In this document: positions 22,166 through 28,303 of the stretch, piece by piece
Layout: each line of letters starts with the position of its first letter
How positions within the stretch are numbered: position 1 is the first letter of the stretch
Source of the DNA: CAZUPF01 sp964622035
GTDB taxonomy: Bacteria; Patescibacteriota; WWE3; JAUXAW01; JAYEID01
Direction of reading: 5' to 3'
DNA length: 34,611 nt
Assembly: GCA_964622035.1 (NCBI GenBank)
Contig: CAZUPF010000002.1
Location: 1-34,611 of the forward strand
Made by a program: the position numbers and the translations under genes
Notes under the pieces: generated by a model
Database searches by the model: none
What the model saw: only the letters and a program-made list of their open reading frames with translations
What the model was told of the DNA's origin: nothing

Positions 22166-22194
22166 TTGCCAACAACCTGTGTTGTAGGTATAAT
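22166..22194 (+). promoter_or_regulatory. Promoter of the first two-helix protein gene
   Basis: TTGCCA (22166-22171) and a perfect TATAAT (22189-22194) are separated by 17 bp. Transcription would start near 22201, leaving a leader of about 50 bases before the GTG start. Confidence 0.75.
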
Positions 22195-22249
22195 ATCTCT
22201 ATAGGTATGTTAGGAAGGCTTGAACACTTAGTTTAGAGAGGAGTCGGAT

Positions 22250-22885
22250 GTGAAGAAGCTGGCATGGTTCTTGCAGAAGCACTCCACCGGGGCCTATCTG
22301 GTGCTGGTGGTAGCGGCGTTTGTATCTTGCGTTATTGTGGTTTACCGAACCTGGCGGATGGTGCAGAGACCGCCCGAGCGGATGGTCTTGGAGGTGTATT
22401 TACCTCCACAAGTAGCCGTCGAGTTCAGCGAGGCTAGTCTGCCGGGGTGGGTAGTTACCGAGCAGGGCCCAACCCGCTTCACCGAGGCGGAGTCGCTTAC
22501 GGAATTGGCTTCGGTAGCAGCAGAGGTGGGGGTGAGGAATACCCTGCGTATTGCCCGAGGTGGTCTGCTTTATCAGACCGAACTTGCGGGGCGGGTGTGC
22601 TACTACCGAACGGAGGAGCCCGCGCTTTTTCGGCACGAGATGTGGGCTGTGATATCTCGCGGGTGGCTGGTGGCGGGGCATCTCCCGCGTTTTGAAGACG
22701 GTAAGCTGGTCATTTTCTGGGCGTACGATCCGGGAAAGTCGGGAGCATTTGATATTCTTCTCCTACCCCTGATTTTGTCCGGGATGGCTGGAGCGGTCGC
22801 TGTTGTTCTGCTAGCTATTAGTAAGGCGATGCTGGCGGCGCGGTTTCCTCTGCCTGAAGCTGACAGTGATACTGATGGTGGGTAG
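22250..22885 (+). CDS. Unknown membrane protein with a helix at each end (paralogue 1)
   Basis: I do not recognise the family. The 211-residue product has a GTG start chosen by the ribosome binding site AGAGAGGAG. An N-terminal helix (about residues 14-33, AYLVLVVAAFVSCVIVVYRT) and a C-terminal helix (about 170-195, ILLLPLILSGMAGAVAVVLLAIS) enclose a domain of about 135 residues that is probably outside the membrane. Segments such as EVYLPPQVAVEFSEASLPG after the first helix and DGKLVIFWAYDP before the second have counterparts in the gene at 23032, so the two look like diverged tandem copies. It has its own promoter and terminator. Confidence 0.7.
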   Translation: MKKLAWFLQKHSTGAYLVLVVAAFVSCVIVVYRTWRMVQRPPERMVLEVYLPPQVAVEFSEASLPGWVVTEQGPTRFTEAESLTELASVAAEVGVRNTLRIARGGLLYQTELAGRVCYYRTEEPALFRHEMWAVISRGWLVAGHLPRFEDGKLVIFWAYDPGKSGAFDILLLPLILSGMAGAVAVVLLAISKAMLAARFPLPEADSDTDGG

Positions 22886-22912
22886 GGCGGGATTCCTGCC
22901 TTGGTTATCCAG

Positions 22913-22961
22913 AGACCCCAGTCGCTTGCGCTAGCAGGCAGCGGTTGGGGTCTTTTCTTTT
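22913..22961 (+). terminator. Intrinsic terminator after paralogue 1
   Basis: AGACCCCA (22913-22920) pairs perfectly with TGGGGTCT (22946-22953), with a partly paired 25-base interior, and runs into TTTCTTTT. Confidence 0.8.
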
Positions 22962-23031
22962 CTCCTATAGTTTGGTAATATATAAGACATTCGGGCGAGA
23001 GACAGGATTTGTAGCGGAGAGGAGGAGAGGA

Positions 23032-23661
23032 ATGTTGCAAGAGATGCGGGATGAGTGGGCGGGGACGCGTCGTGTTGATCGGGCGGTGCTGGTTTTCAGG
23101 GGGGTAATCTTTGCCCTCCTCGTGATAGGCCTTGCTTACATAGCGTGGCAGGGTTGGCTTGAGGGGCGCGACCCGTCCTTTGGTAAGGTGGTCTGGTCGG
23201 TGCACGAGATATACTCCCCGCCGGATCTCCGGTTGGCGAAAGCCTCGCTGGGGGCCTGTGTTGAGGAGTACTTTGCGGACTTTCAGGCGTTTGCTGAAGA
23301 GCCTAAGAGTGACACCGTCCTCATAGTCGAGAAGCGCAGTCTGTCCTGGAGACTGGTTTACATTACTAATGGGGCCAGTGGTTGTCACACCTATCGGGCG
23401 AGCGTTGAAGGGGGGGAACTTCCGAGGCCGACTTGGGGCTCCTATTTTCCGCTGTCCGACTCGGGCGAGCACTCGCCGCGACTTGGTACGGATGGTCGCC
23501 TGCGCCTGCCCTGGAAGTACGGACCTCACCTAATTCTTCCCGTGGGGGCCTTTCTTGGGGGAGTGGCAGTATTTGTTCTCTGGGCCCTATCTGGTGTGGC
23601 GGGGTGGATTTGGAAGCGAACTTACCCAGACTGTGTGGAGGAAACAGTTTGCGAAGGCTAA
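23032..23661 (+). CDS. Unknown membrane protein with a helix at each end (paralogue 2)
   Basis: Unrecognised family. The ATG at 23032 is set by the ribosome binding site GGAGGAGAGG; the frame is open further upstream but that part covers the terminator. The 209-residue product has a helix at about residues 19-38 (VFRGVIFALLVIGLAYIAW) and a second near 168-192 (LILPVGAFLGGVAVFVLWALSGVAGWI). In between, HEIYSPPDLRLAKASLGAC and DGRLRLPWKYGPHL match paralogue 1 in place and kind. Two cysteines in the middle (SLGAC, SGCHTY) could form a disulfide. It is followed by its own terminator. Confidence 0.7.
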   Translation: MLQEMRDEWAGTRRVDRAVLVFRGVIFALLVIGLAYIAWQGWLEGRDPSFGKVVWSVHEIYSPPDLRLAKASLGACVEEYFADFQAFAEEPKSDTVLIVEKRSLSWRLVYITNGASGCHTYRASVEGGELPRPTWGSYFPLSDSGEHSPRLGTDGRLRLPWKYGPHLILPVGAFLGGVAVFVLWALSGVAGWIWKRTYPDCVEETVCEG

Positions 23662-23688
23662 TGCTCTTGGGCGGGGTCTCATTTATAC

Positions 23689-23708
23689 GAGGCACCCGCC
23701 TCTCTTTT
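23689..23708 (+). terminator. Intrinsic terminator after paralogue 2
   Basis: GAGGC (23689-23693) pairs with GCCTC (23698-23702) around ACCC and is followed by TCTTTT. The stem is short but the position, 28 bases after the stop, fits. Confidence 0.6.
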
Positions 23709-23712
23709 GGGC

Positions 23713-23750
23713 AAAAAAAGAGGTGGCTTGTGCGGGTGCACAAACCACCT
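23713..23750 (-). terminator. Intrinsic terminator of the minus-strand unknown gene
   Basis: AGGTGG-TTGTGC (23721-23732) pairs with GCACAA-CCACCT (23738-23750), with one mismatch. On the minus strand the hairpin is followed by CTTTTTTT (plus-strand A run 23713-23719), so it ends the gene at 23785. Confidence 0.85.
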
Positions 23751-23784
23751 AGTTCGGGTTGCTCTTGGCCTCAGCGGCTGTTTC

Positions 23785-24234
23785 TCAGTCGCCGCGACCG
23801 AAGAGATTGGCCGGATCCGTTGTGGATTCGACCACCTCCAGCCTGCCGGCTTCGTCCTTGTAGACGATGCTGATGAGCAAGAGGCTTTCGCCTCCCGGTC
23901 CCAGGATGGTGGCGGGCTGGAGCAGCCCGACCGCTGGTCGGTCGAGCTCGAACTCCTCTGTCAGCCACCCCTGCCCCTCAAACTCTTCGTGGATGATCAA
24001 TCTTTCCCGGTCGTGCGGGACGAAGATGACCATCTCGTTGTCGCAGAGGGGGTCAAGGAAGGTCCAGGCATCCTGCGCCTGGTCCTGCTGGTCGGGGGTG
24101 GGTTTGCCACCATCGGCGAGGATAGTCGGCAGGAATATCCCGCCGGTGTTTTTGGTGCTGTACCATACGGGGCCGATAAGGGCGATCGCCAGGATGGCGA
24201 TCACCAGTAACGAGATATAGAACTTTCGGGACAT
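23785..24234 (-). CDS. Small membrane-anchored protein of unknown function
   Basis: No family is recognised. The 149-residue product starts at the ATG at 24234, chosen by the perfect Shine-Dalgarno AAGGAGG. The N-terminus is a single helix (MSRKFYISLLVIAILAIALIGPVWY) without a lipobox cysteine, so it is an anchor or an uncleaved signal. The rest is soluble and acidic, with WTFLDPLCDNEMVIFVPHDRERLIIHEEF and ILGPGGESLLLISIVYKDEAGRLEVVES. It lies opposite to its neighbours with its own promoter, a 150-base leader and a strong terminator, so it is an independent unit. Confidence 0.75.
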   Translation of the reverse strand: MSRKFYISLLVIAILAIALIGPVWYSTKNTGGIFLPTILADGGKPTPDQQDQAQDAWTFLDPLCDNEMVIFVPHDRERLIIHEEFEGQGWLTEEFELDRPAVGLLQPATILGPGGESLLLISIVYKDEAGRLEVVESTTDPANLFGRGD

Positions 24235-24288
24235 GGTTGCCTCCTTATGAACTATGACTGCTTGACTGTCTCCGTTTCCACTTAAAAC

Positions 24289-24341
24289 AAAAAACCCTGC
24301 TTGCCGCTGGCGGTCAACCCGAAACCCGCCCGAGCCCGCAG
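24289..24341 (-). promoter_or_regulatory. Possible attenuator in the leader of the minus-strand unknown gene
   Basis: On the minus strand, CTGC (24341-24338) can pair with GCAG (24300-24297), and inside it GGCGG (24330-24326) with CCGCC (24313-24309). The structure is followed by GGTTTTTTG (plus-strand A run 24289-24294). It lies between the promoter and the start codon, as an attenuator would. The outer stem is short, so this is tentative. Confidence 0.35.
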
Positions 24342-24385
24342 AGATGGTTGTTAAGGTCCCTCCGATTCCTTCTTGGAACTCCTTA

Positions 24386-24414
24386 ACTATAACACAAAAT
24401 GGGCTAAAAATCAA
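24386..24414 (-). promoter_or_regulatory. Promoter of the minus-strand unknown gene
   Basis: On the minus strand TTGATT (24414-24409) and TATAGT (24391-24386) are 17 bp apart. Transcription would start near 24379, leaving about 145 bases of leader. Confidence 0.65.
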
Positions 24415-24452
24415 GTCCTAGTCTTAATCTTCGGTCGGCGGCGGCAATTTGC

Positions 24453-24458
24453 TATACT
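24453..24458 (+). promoter_or_regulatory. -10 element of gltX, leaderless
   Basis: TATACT ends seven bases before the gltX ATG, which would place the transcript start at the start codon. No Shine-Dalgarno is present. The -35 region is weak. Confidence 0.55.
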
Positions 24459-24465
24459 TAAGCCA

Positions 24466-26010
24466 ATGATTTCCAAATCTTTAACGAAAACGAAAATTCG
24501 CGTGCGCAGTGCGCCAAGCCCGACCGGGCGGCCACATATTGGCACCGCTTATAATGCCCTTTTCAACTATGTTTTTGCTAAGAAGTACGGGGGGAAGTGG
24601 CTGGTGCGGATTGAGGATACCGATCGGGCGCGTTACGATCCTGAGGGAGAGAAAGAGATTTTGGAATCTTTTCACTGGCTTGGTTTAGATCCGGATGAGT
24701 CCCCCGAGGTCGGTGGTGATTTCGGCCCCTACCGCCAATCAGAGCGGCTGGAGATTTACCAGAAATACGCGCGCGAGTTGGTTGCCGCGGGCGCAGCTTA
24801 CTACTGTTTTTGCACCAAAGAGCGTTTGGAAAAAGTGCGGTCCCAATGCGCGGCAAGCGGCCAGCCGCCGATGTATGATGGCTGCTGCCGCGAGCTGGAT
24901 TCGCGGGAAGCGGTGTCGCGGCTTAAGGCCGATGAATCTTTTGTCATCCGGCTTAAAGTGCCGCGAGAGGGGGAGACCAAATTTACCGATTTGGCGCGTG
25001 GGGAAATTAGCGTCGCCAACCGCGTCATTGACGATCAAGTGCTTTTGAAATCTGACGGCTTTCCCACTTACCACCTGGCGGTAGTCGTTGACGATTACTT
25101 GATGAAGATTACCCATATTATCCGTGGCGAGGAGTGGCTTTCCTCTACTCCCAAGCATATCCTTTTATATAACGCCTTTGGCTGGGAGCCACCAATTTAC
25201 GCTCACACACCGCTGCTGCGCGGCAAGGACAAATCTAAGTTGGGTAAGCGGCACGGGGCACTACCGATCTCGGAGTTTCGTAAGCAGGGCTTTTTGCCGG
25301 AAGCAATATTAAATTACATCGCCCGGCTTGGTTGGACCCACCCGGAGGAGAAGGAGGTTTTTACCTTGGAGGAAATGATCGAGAAGTTTGCGCTGAAGGA
25401 TCTCAATACCACAGCGCCAATTTTTGATCCTGTAAAGCTTACTTGGGTTAATGCACAACATATTAGAAGGAGATTGTTGGAGAATATACCCCTTCCAGAA
25501 AGACTAACTAGAACCGAGTCAACATCATCTTCTACACGTTCGGCCATGATCTCAGGGGCCACCACGACAACGCTGCCCTACATGGAGAAGGAGGGTTGGG
25601 TGGACCTTAGCAAGCCTGAGGATTGGGTAAAGGGTTCAGACATAACTAGGCTGATTGGCGAGCGTATTGGTCGGGCGGATGAGACCACGGAAATGGCTCG
25701 CTATTTTTTCGAAGCGCCCGAGATTGATCCCGAACTTCTGGTTCAGAAGGGCCGAACTAAAGAAGAGGCCAAGGAGATGCTCGCGGCAGCCGGAAATATT
25801 CTCGGTGAGGAAAACCTCGATCGTGATTGGCTGGAGGAGCAATTCCGCGCCGTAGCGGCCGAAAACGATTGGAAGATGGGGGAGCTATGCATGACCGTTC
25901 GGGTGGCCATCACTGGCAAGACCACCTCGCCCCCACTTTTTGAGAGCCTAGCGATTTTGGGAACTGGGGAGTCCCTTTCTCGGCTAGAAACCGCCTCCAA
26001 TCTCCTCTGA
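24466..26010 (+). CDS. gltX: Glutamyl-tRNA synthetase
   Basis: GluRS charges tRNA-Glu and, in organisms without GlnRS, often tRNA-Gln for the GatCAB route. The 514-residue product has the class I HIGH motif (SPTGRPHIGTAYNALFNYVFAKK), RIEDTDRARYDPEGEKEI, GFPTYHLAVVVDDYLMKITHIIRGEEWLSSTPKH and the KMSKS-equivalent as KSKLGKRHGA, with Gly in place of the usual Ser. The C-terminal anticodon domain is complete (VRVAITGKTTSPPLFESLAILG). At about residues 337-369 a Ser/Thr-rich stretch (TRTESTSSSTRSAMISGATTTT) with AGA codons not used nearby interrupts the usual link between NAQHIR and LPYMEKEGW. The ATG at 24466 fits the leaderless promoter; an upstream start at 24373 would cross that promoter. Confidence 0.94.
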   Translation: MISKSLTKTKIRVRSAPSPTGRPHIGTAYNALFNYVFAKKYGGKWLVRIEDTDRARYDPEGEKEILESFHWLGLDPDESPEVGGDFGPYRQSERLEIYQKYARELVAAGAAYYCFCTKERLEKVRSQCAASGQPPMYDGCCRELDSREAVSRLKADESFVIRLKVPREGETKFTDLARGEISVANRVIDDQVLLKSDGFPTYHLAVVVDDYLMKITHIIRGEEWLSSTPKHILLYNAFGWEPPIYAHTPLLRGKDKSKLGKRHGALPISEFRKQGFLPEAILNYIARLGWTHPEEKEVFTLEEMIEKFALKDLNTTAPIFDPVKLTWVNAQHIRRRLLENIPLPERLTRTESTSSSTRSAMISGATTTTLPYMEKEGWVDLSKPEDWVKGSDITRLIGERIGRADETTEMARYFFEAPEIDPELLVQKGRTKEEAKEMLAAAGNILGEENLDRDWLEEQFRAVAAENDWKMGELCMTVRVAITGKTTSPPLFESLAILGTGESLSRLETASNLL

Positions 26011-26040
26011 CCACTACTGCCGCTACTACCCTCTCACCGC

Positions 26041-26073
26041 TTTACCTCATTACACTAGTGTATTATACTAGGG
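26041..26073 (+). promoter_or_regulatory. Promoter and CTAG operator upstream of the TrpR-like gene
   Basis: Two CTAG half-sites (26055-26058 and 26068-26071) are spaced exactly 13 bp in the sequence ACACTAGTGTATTATACTAG. The -10 element TATACT (26064-26069) overlaps the second one, and TTTACC (26041-26046) is a weak -35 at 17 bp. TrpR of E. coli recognises paired CTAG sites, so binding here by the TrpR-like product and self-repression is a reasonable inference. Confidence 0.6.
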
Positions 26074-26086
26074 TAGTGGGGGCTTT

Positions 26087-26398
26087 ATGACCAAGATTTC
26101 GCGATACAAAGTTGATAAAAAGCTGGGGCGTAGGCTAAAGAAGGAGTTTTGGCAGTTTTTGGGGGCGGCTAAGGGGAAGGACGTGGAGGAATTCTTTGGA
26201 GAGTTTTTAACCCCGACGGAGATTATCATGTTTTCCAAGCGTTTGGCAATTCTGAAGAGGCTCGAGGTGGGTCAGTCCTACTCCCAAATACGAATGGACC
26301 TCAAGGTGACGAATGCCACGGTGGCCAAGATGAGTAATATCCTTCACCGCGCGAGTAGGGTCTTTCGTTCGGTGCTAGTTCGGTCTAGTAAGAAATGA
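26087..26398 (+). CDS. TrpR-superfamily (YerC/YecD-type) DNA-binding regulator
   Basis: The 103-residue product matches the TrpR-like YerC/YecD family of small helical repressors. The helix-turn-helix region is LTPTEIIMFSKRLAILKRLEVGQSYSQIRMDLKVTNATVAKMSNIL (about residues 44-89), with a basic N-terminal helix and a short basic tail. Tryptophan-binding residues cannot be judged without alignment, so the ligand is unknown. It lies between gltX and tRNA-Gln and is flanked on both sides by the same CTAG-based sequence, which suggests autoregulation and control of a neighbour. There is no Shine-Dalgarno beyond a G-rich stretch (GTGGGGG). Confidence 0.85.
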   Translation: MTKISRYKVDKKLGRRLKKEFWQFLGAAKGKDVEEFFGEFLTPTEIIMFSKRLAILKRLEVGQSYSQIRMDLKVTNATVAKMSNILHRASRVFRSVLVRSSKK

Positions 26399-26421
26399 TG
26401 CCCTTTAGGGTTTAGTGATAT

Positions 26422-26457
26422 CACACTAGTATATTACACTAGTGTAATATACTAGGG
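26422..26457 (+). promoter_or_regulatory. Triple CTAG operator downstream of the TrpR-like gene
   Basis: Three CTAG half-sites start at 26426, 26439 and 26452, both steps being exactly 13 bp. The last two lie in ACACTAGTGTAATATACTAG, one base different from the upstream operator. The AT-rich spacers (TATATTACA, TGTAATATA) also contain possible -10 sequences on both strands. The site stands about 40 bases before the tRNA-Gln -10 element. Confidence 0.6.
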
Positions 26458-26492
26458 GGAGTGGGGTGGGGGTTGCTGAGTGGGTTGAGTGG

Positions 26493-26498
26493 TATAAT
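26493..26498 (+). promoter_or_regulatory. -10 element upstream of tRNA-Gln
   Basis: A perfect TATAAT lies 24 bases before the tRNA. A second candidate, TATAGT at 26505-26510, lies closer. Neither has a good -35 at the proper distance, which would fit dependence on an activator or simply a weak match. Confidence 0.45.
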
Positions 26499-26522
26499 TG
26501 TTGTCTATAGTTGTTGTCACGG

Positions 26523-26596
26523 TGCGGGATCGTCTAACGGTAGGACAGCGGCCTTTGAAGCCGTCAATCTTGGTTCGAATCCAAGTCCCGCAACCA
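26523..26596 (+). tRNA. tRNA-Gln (anticodon TTG)
   Basis: A 74-base cloverleaf. The acceptor TGCGGGA (26523-26529) pairs with TCCCGCA. The anticodon stem GCGGC/GCCGT holds the loop CTTTGAA, giving anticodon TTG. The T arm is CTTGG-TTCGAAT-CCAAG. CCA is encoded, and the discriminator base is A73 rather than the G73 of E. coli tRNA-Gln. Confidence 0.93.
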
Positions 26597-26691
26597 CCCC
26601 GATTTTCCCCAGCTAATTTCTTTCGTTTGACCAGGGAGATAATTCGATTTGCTTCTAGTGACGAGCTGCCCCCCTTTCCGTTTACCGCAGT

Positions 26692-27684
26692 GTGGTAAGT
26701 GTAATACATAGTGAGCCCAAGATTACTTGTGTCGGTGGGGGAACGGGGACTTTTGTGGTCCTTTCTGGTCTTAAAAAGTATTGCCGTCCCTCGGCGGTGG
26801 TCTCAATGGCGGATAGTGGGGGAAGCACTGGTCGGCTTCGGGACGAGTTTGGTATTCTGCCGCCGGGGGATGTTCGTCAAGCTTTGGTGGCGCTGTCGTC
26901 GGAAGATAAAGCGCCAACACTGCGGAGGCTTTTTTCTTACCGCTTCTCCCGGCTGGGGAGTCTTTATGGTCATAATTTTGGTAACCTTTTCCTGACGGCC
27001 CTTTCTGATATTTTGGGAGGAGAAGATCGGGCTATTGAGGAGGCTGGAAGGATTTTAGGTGTGCGGGGTCATGTTTTCCCGGTTACTTTAGACAATATTC
27101 AACTGATGGCCGAATATAAGGACGGGGAGCAGGTTTTGGGGGAAGGGGCGATCGACGATCGAAAGGATAGTAGCAACGGAGGAATCAAAAACCTTTCCCT
27201 AGTGCCTCGGGCGCGCCTTTTTGTGGGGGCCAAGAAGGCCCTCTTAGATTCGGACCTAATTGTCATTGGTCCGGGAGATGTTTTCACCAGCCTCCTTCCC
27301 AATCTGCTAGTTGAGGGAGTATGTGGGGCCCTTTCCCGTACACCAGCTCGTTTGGTGTACGTCGTTAATTTAGTAACTAAGCGGGGGCAGACTGACGGCT
27401 TTTCCGCCAGGGACCATCTGGAGTTGGTTGAGAAATACCTCGGGAGAGAGTTTGATTTTGTGCTTGTAAACCGTGCGCCGATTCCCGATGAAGTTTGGGA
27501 ACATTATGAGTCTAAGGGGGAGTTTCCGGTGGAAGACGACCTGACGGGCTCGCGGATAGTTCGCGGGGATTTTCTTTCGGCGAGGATTCATCGAAATTTG
27601 GAGAGTGATAAAGCGCGGCGAAGCTTGATTCGCCATGATCCGGACAAGTTAGCGCGGGCGTTGCTGACGCTACTCGCTGGGTGA
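26692..27684 (+). CDS. yvcK: YvcK/CofD-like protein (gluconeogenesis factor family)
   Basis: YvcK proteins are cytoplasmic UDP-sugar-binding factors linking carbon metabolism to cell-wall growth in Bacillus and mycobacteria; they share the fold of CofD (2-phospho-L-lactate transferase). The 330-residue product has CVGGGTGTFVVLSGLK (nucleotide loop, about residues 13-28), SMADSGGSTGRLRDEFGILPPGDVRQALVAL, GHNFGNLFLTAL, VIGPGDVFTSLLPNLLVEGV and YVVNLVTKRGQTDGF, all typical. The start is a GTG at 26692 with no Shine-Dalgarno; no ATG is available upstream of the conserved loop. It follows tRNA-Gln by 95 bases with nothing recognisable between. Confidence 0.9.
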   Translation: MVSVIHSEPKITCVGGGTGTFVVLSGLKKYCRPSAVVSMADSGGSTGRLRDEFGILPPGDVRQALVALSSEDKAPTLRRLFSYRFSRLGSLYGHNFGNLFLTALSDILGGEDRAIEEAGRILGVRGHVFPVTLDNIQLMAEYKDGEQVLGEGAIDDRKDSSNGGIKNLSLVPRARLFVGAKKALLDSDLIVIGPGDVFTSLLPNLLVEGVCGALSRTPARLVYVVNLVTKRGQTDGFSARDHLELVEKYLGREFDFVLVNRAPIPDEVWEHYESKGEFPVEDDLTGSRIVRGDFLSARIHRNLESDKARRSLIRHDPDKLARALLTLLAG

Positions 27685-27763
27685 CTTCCCCCCTTTGGTT
27701 TAAAGCAGCAATCTATGGTACTCTTCCATTGACCGGTTTTGGTGTGTGGGGGGGTGATAATTA

Positions 27764-28282
27764 ATGGAGAAAAAGGATTTTCGAAAACATGAATCGCAAC
27801 GGGTGGCCGTTTTTGTTGATGTGGCCAATATGTATTATTCGGCCAAGAATCTGCACGATGGGGCGAAGGTGAACTTCGGCCAAGTTTTGGCTCGGGCTGT
27901 TTCGGAAAGGCAGCTGGTGCGGGCGATGGCTTACGTGATTCGCGCTGAGGTGGGTGAGGAGCAAGCTTTCTACGAGGCTCTGGAAAAGCAAGGGTATGAG
28001 GTGCGGGCGAAGGATTTGCAGGTTTTTCCGGGGGGAGCGAAGAAGGGCGATTGGGATGTAGGTATAAGCGTTGACGCTATTAGGATGGCTGACAAGCTGG
28101 ACACTATTGTTTTGGTTACTGGGGATGGCGATTTCGTATCCCTGGTTGACTATTTACAGAACAACAAGGGCTGTCGGGTGGAGGTTATCGCTTTTCGGCG
28201 AACCTGTTCGGGGAAACTAGTCGAAGAGGCTGATGATTTCTTTGATTTGGATAGCGACTTGCGGAAGTTTCTGATTAAGTGA
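27764..28282 (+). CDS. NYN-domain protein (LabA/DUF88 family, PIN-like)
   Basis: NYN domains are PIN-like putative ribonucleases. The 172-residue product shows the acidic pattern of the family: FVDVANMYYSAKNL near residue 17-30, KGDWDVGISVDAIRMADKLDTIVLVTGDGDFVSLVDYLQ (about residues 92-130), and a final LVEEADDFFDLD. The aspartates D19, D95 and the GDGD pair would be the metal site. It starts after a G-rich stretch and is followed after 21 bases by the DUF2207 gene, probably in the same operon. The RNA target is unknown. Confidence 0.88.
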   Translation: MEKKDFRKHESQRVAVFVDVANMYYSAKNLHDGAKVNFGQVLARAVSERQLVRAMAYVIRAEVGEEQAFYEALEKQGYEVRAKDLQVFPGGAKKGDWDVGISVDAIRMADKLDTIVLVTGDGDFVSLVDYLQNNKGCRVEVIAFRRTCSGKLVEEADDFFDLDSDLRKFLIK

Positions 28283-28303
28283 GGCGGGAGTAGGGGGTGT
28301 ACC

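Noticed and set aside
22945..23031. Upstream start of paralogue 2
   Set aside because: That part overlaps the terminator of the preceding gene; a good ribosome binding site favours 23032.
24373..24465. Longer gltX from an upstream start
   Set aside because: The extra residues are not GluRS-like, and the -10 element lies inside this stretch; HIGH motif spacing fits the ATG at 24466.
25314..25565. Antisense frame inside gltX as a gene
   Set aside because: It lies opposite a conserved synthetase domain, has no ribosome binding site or promoter, and is noted only as a clue to a possible inversion.
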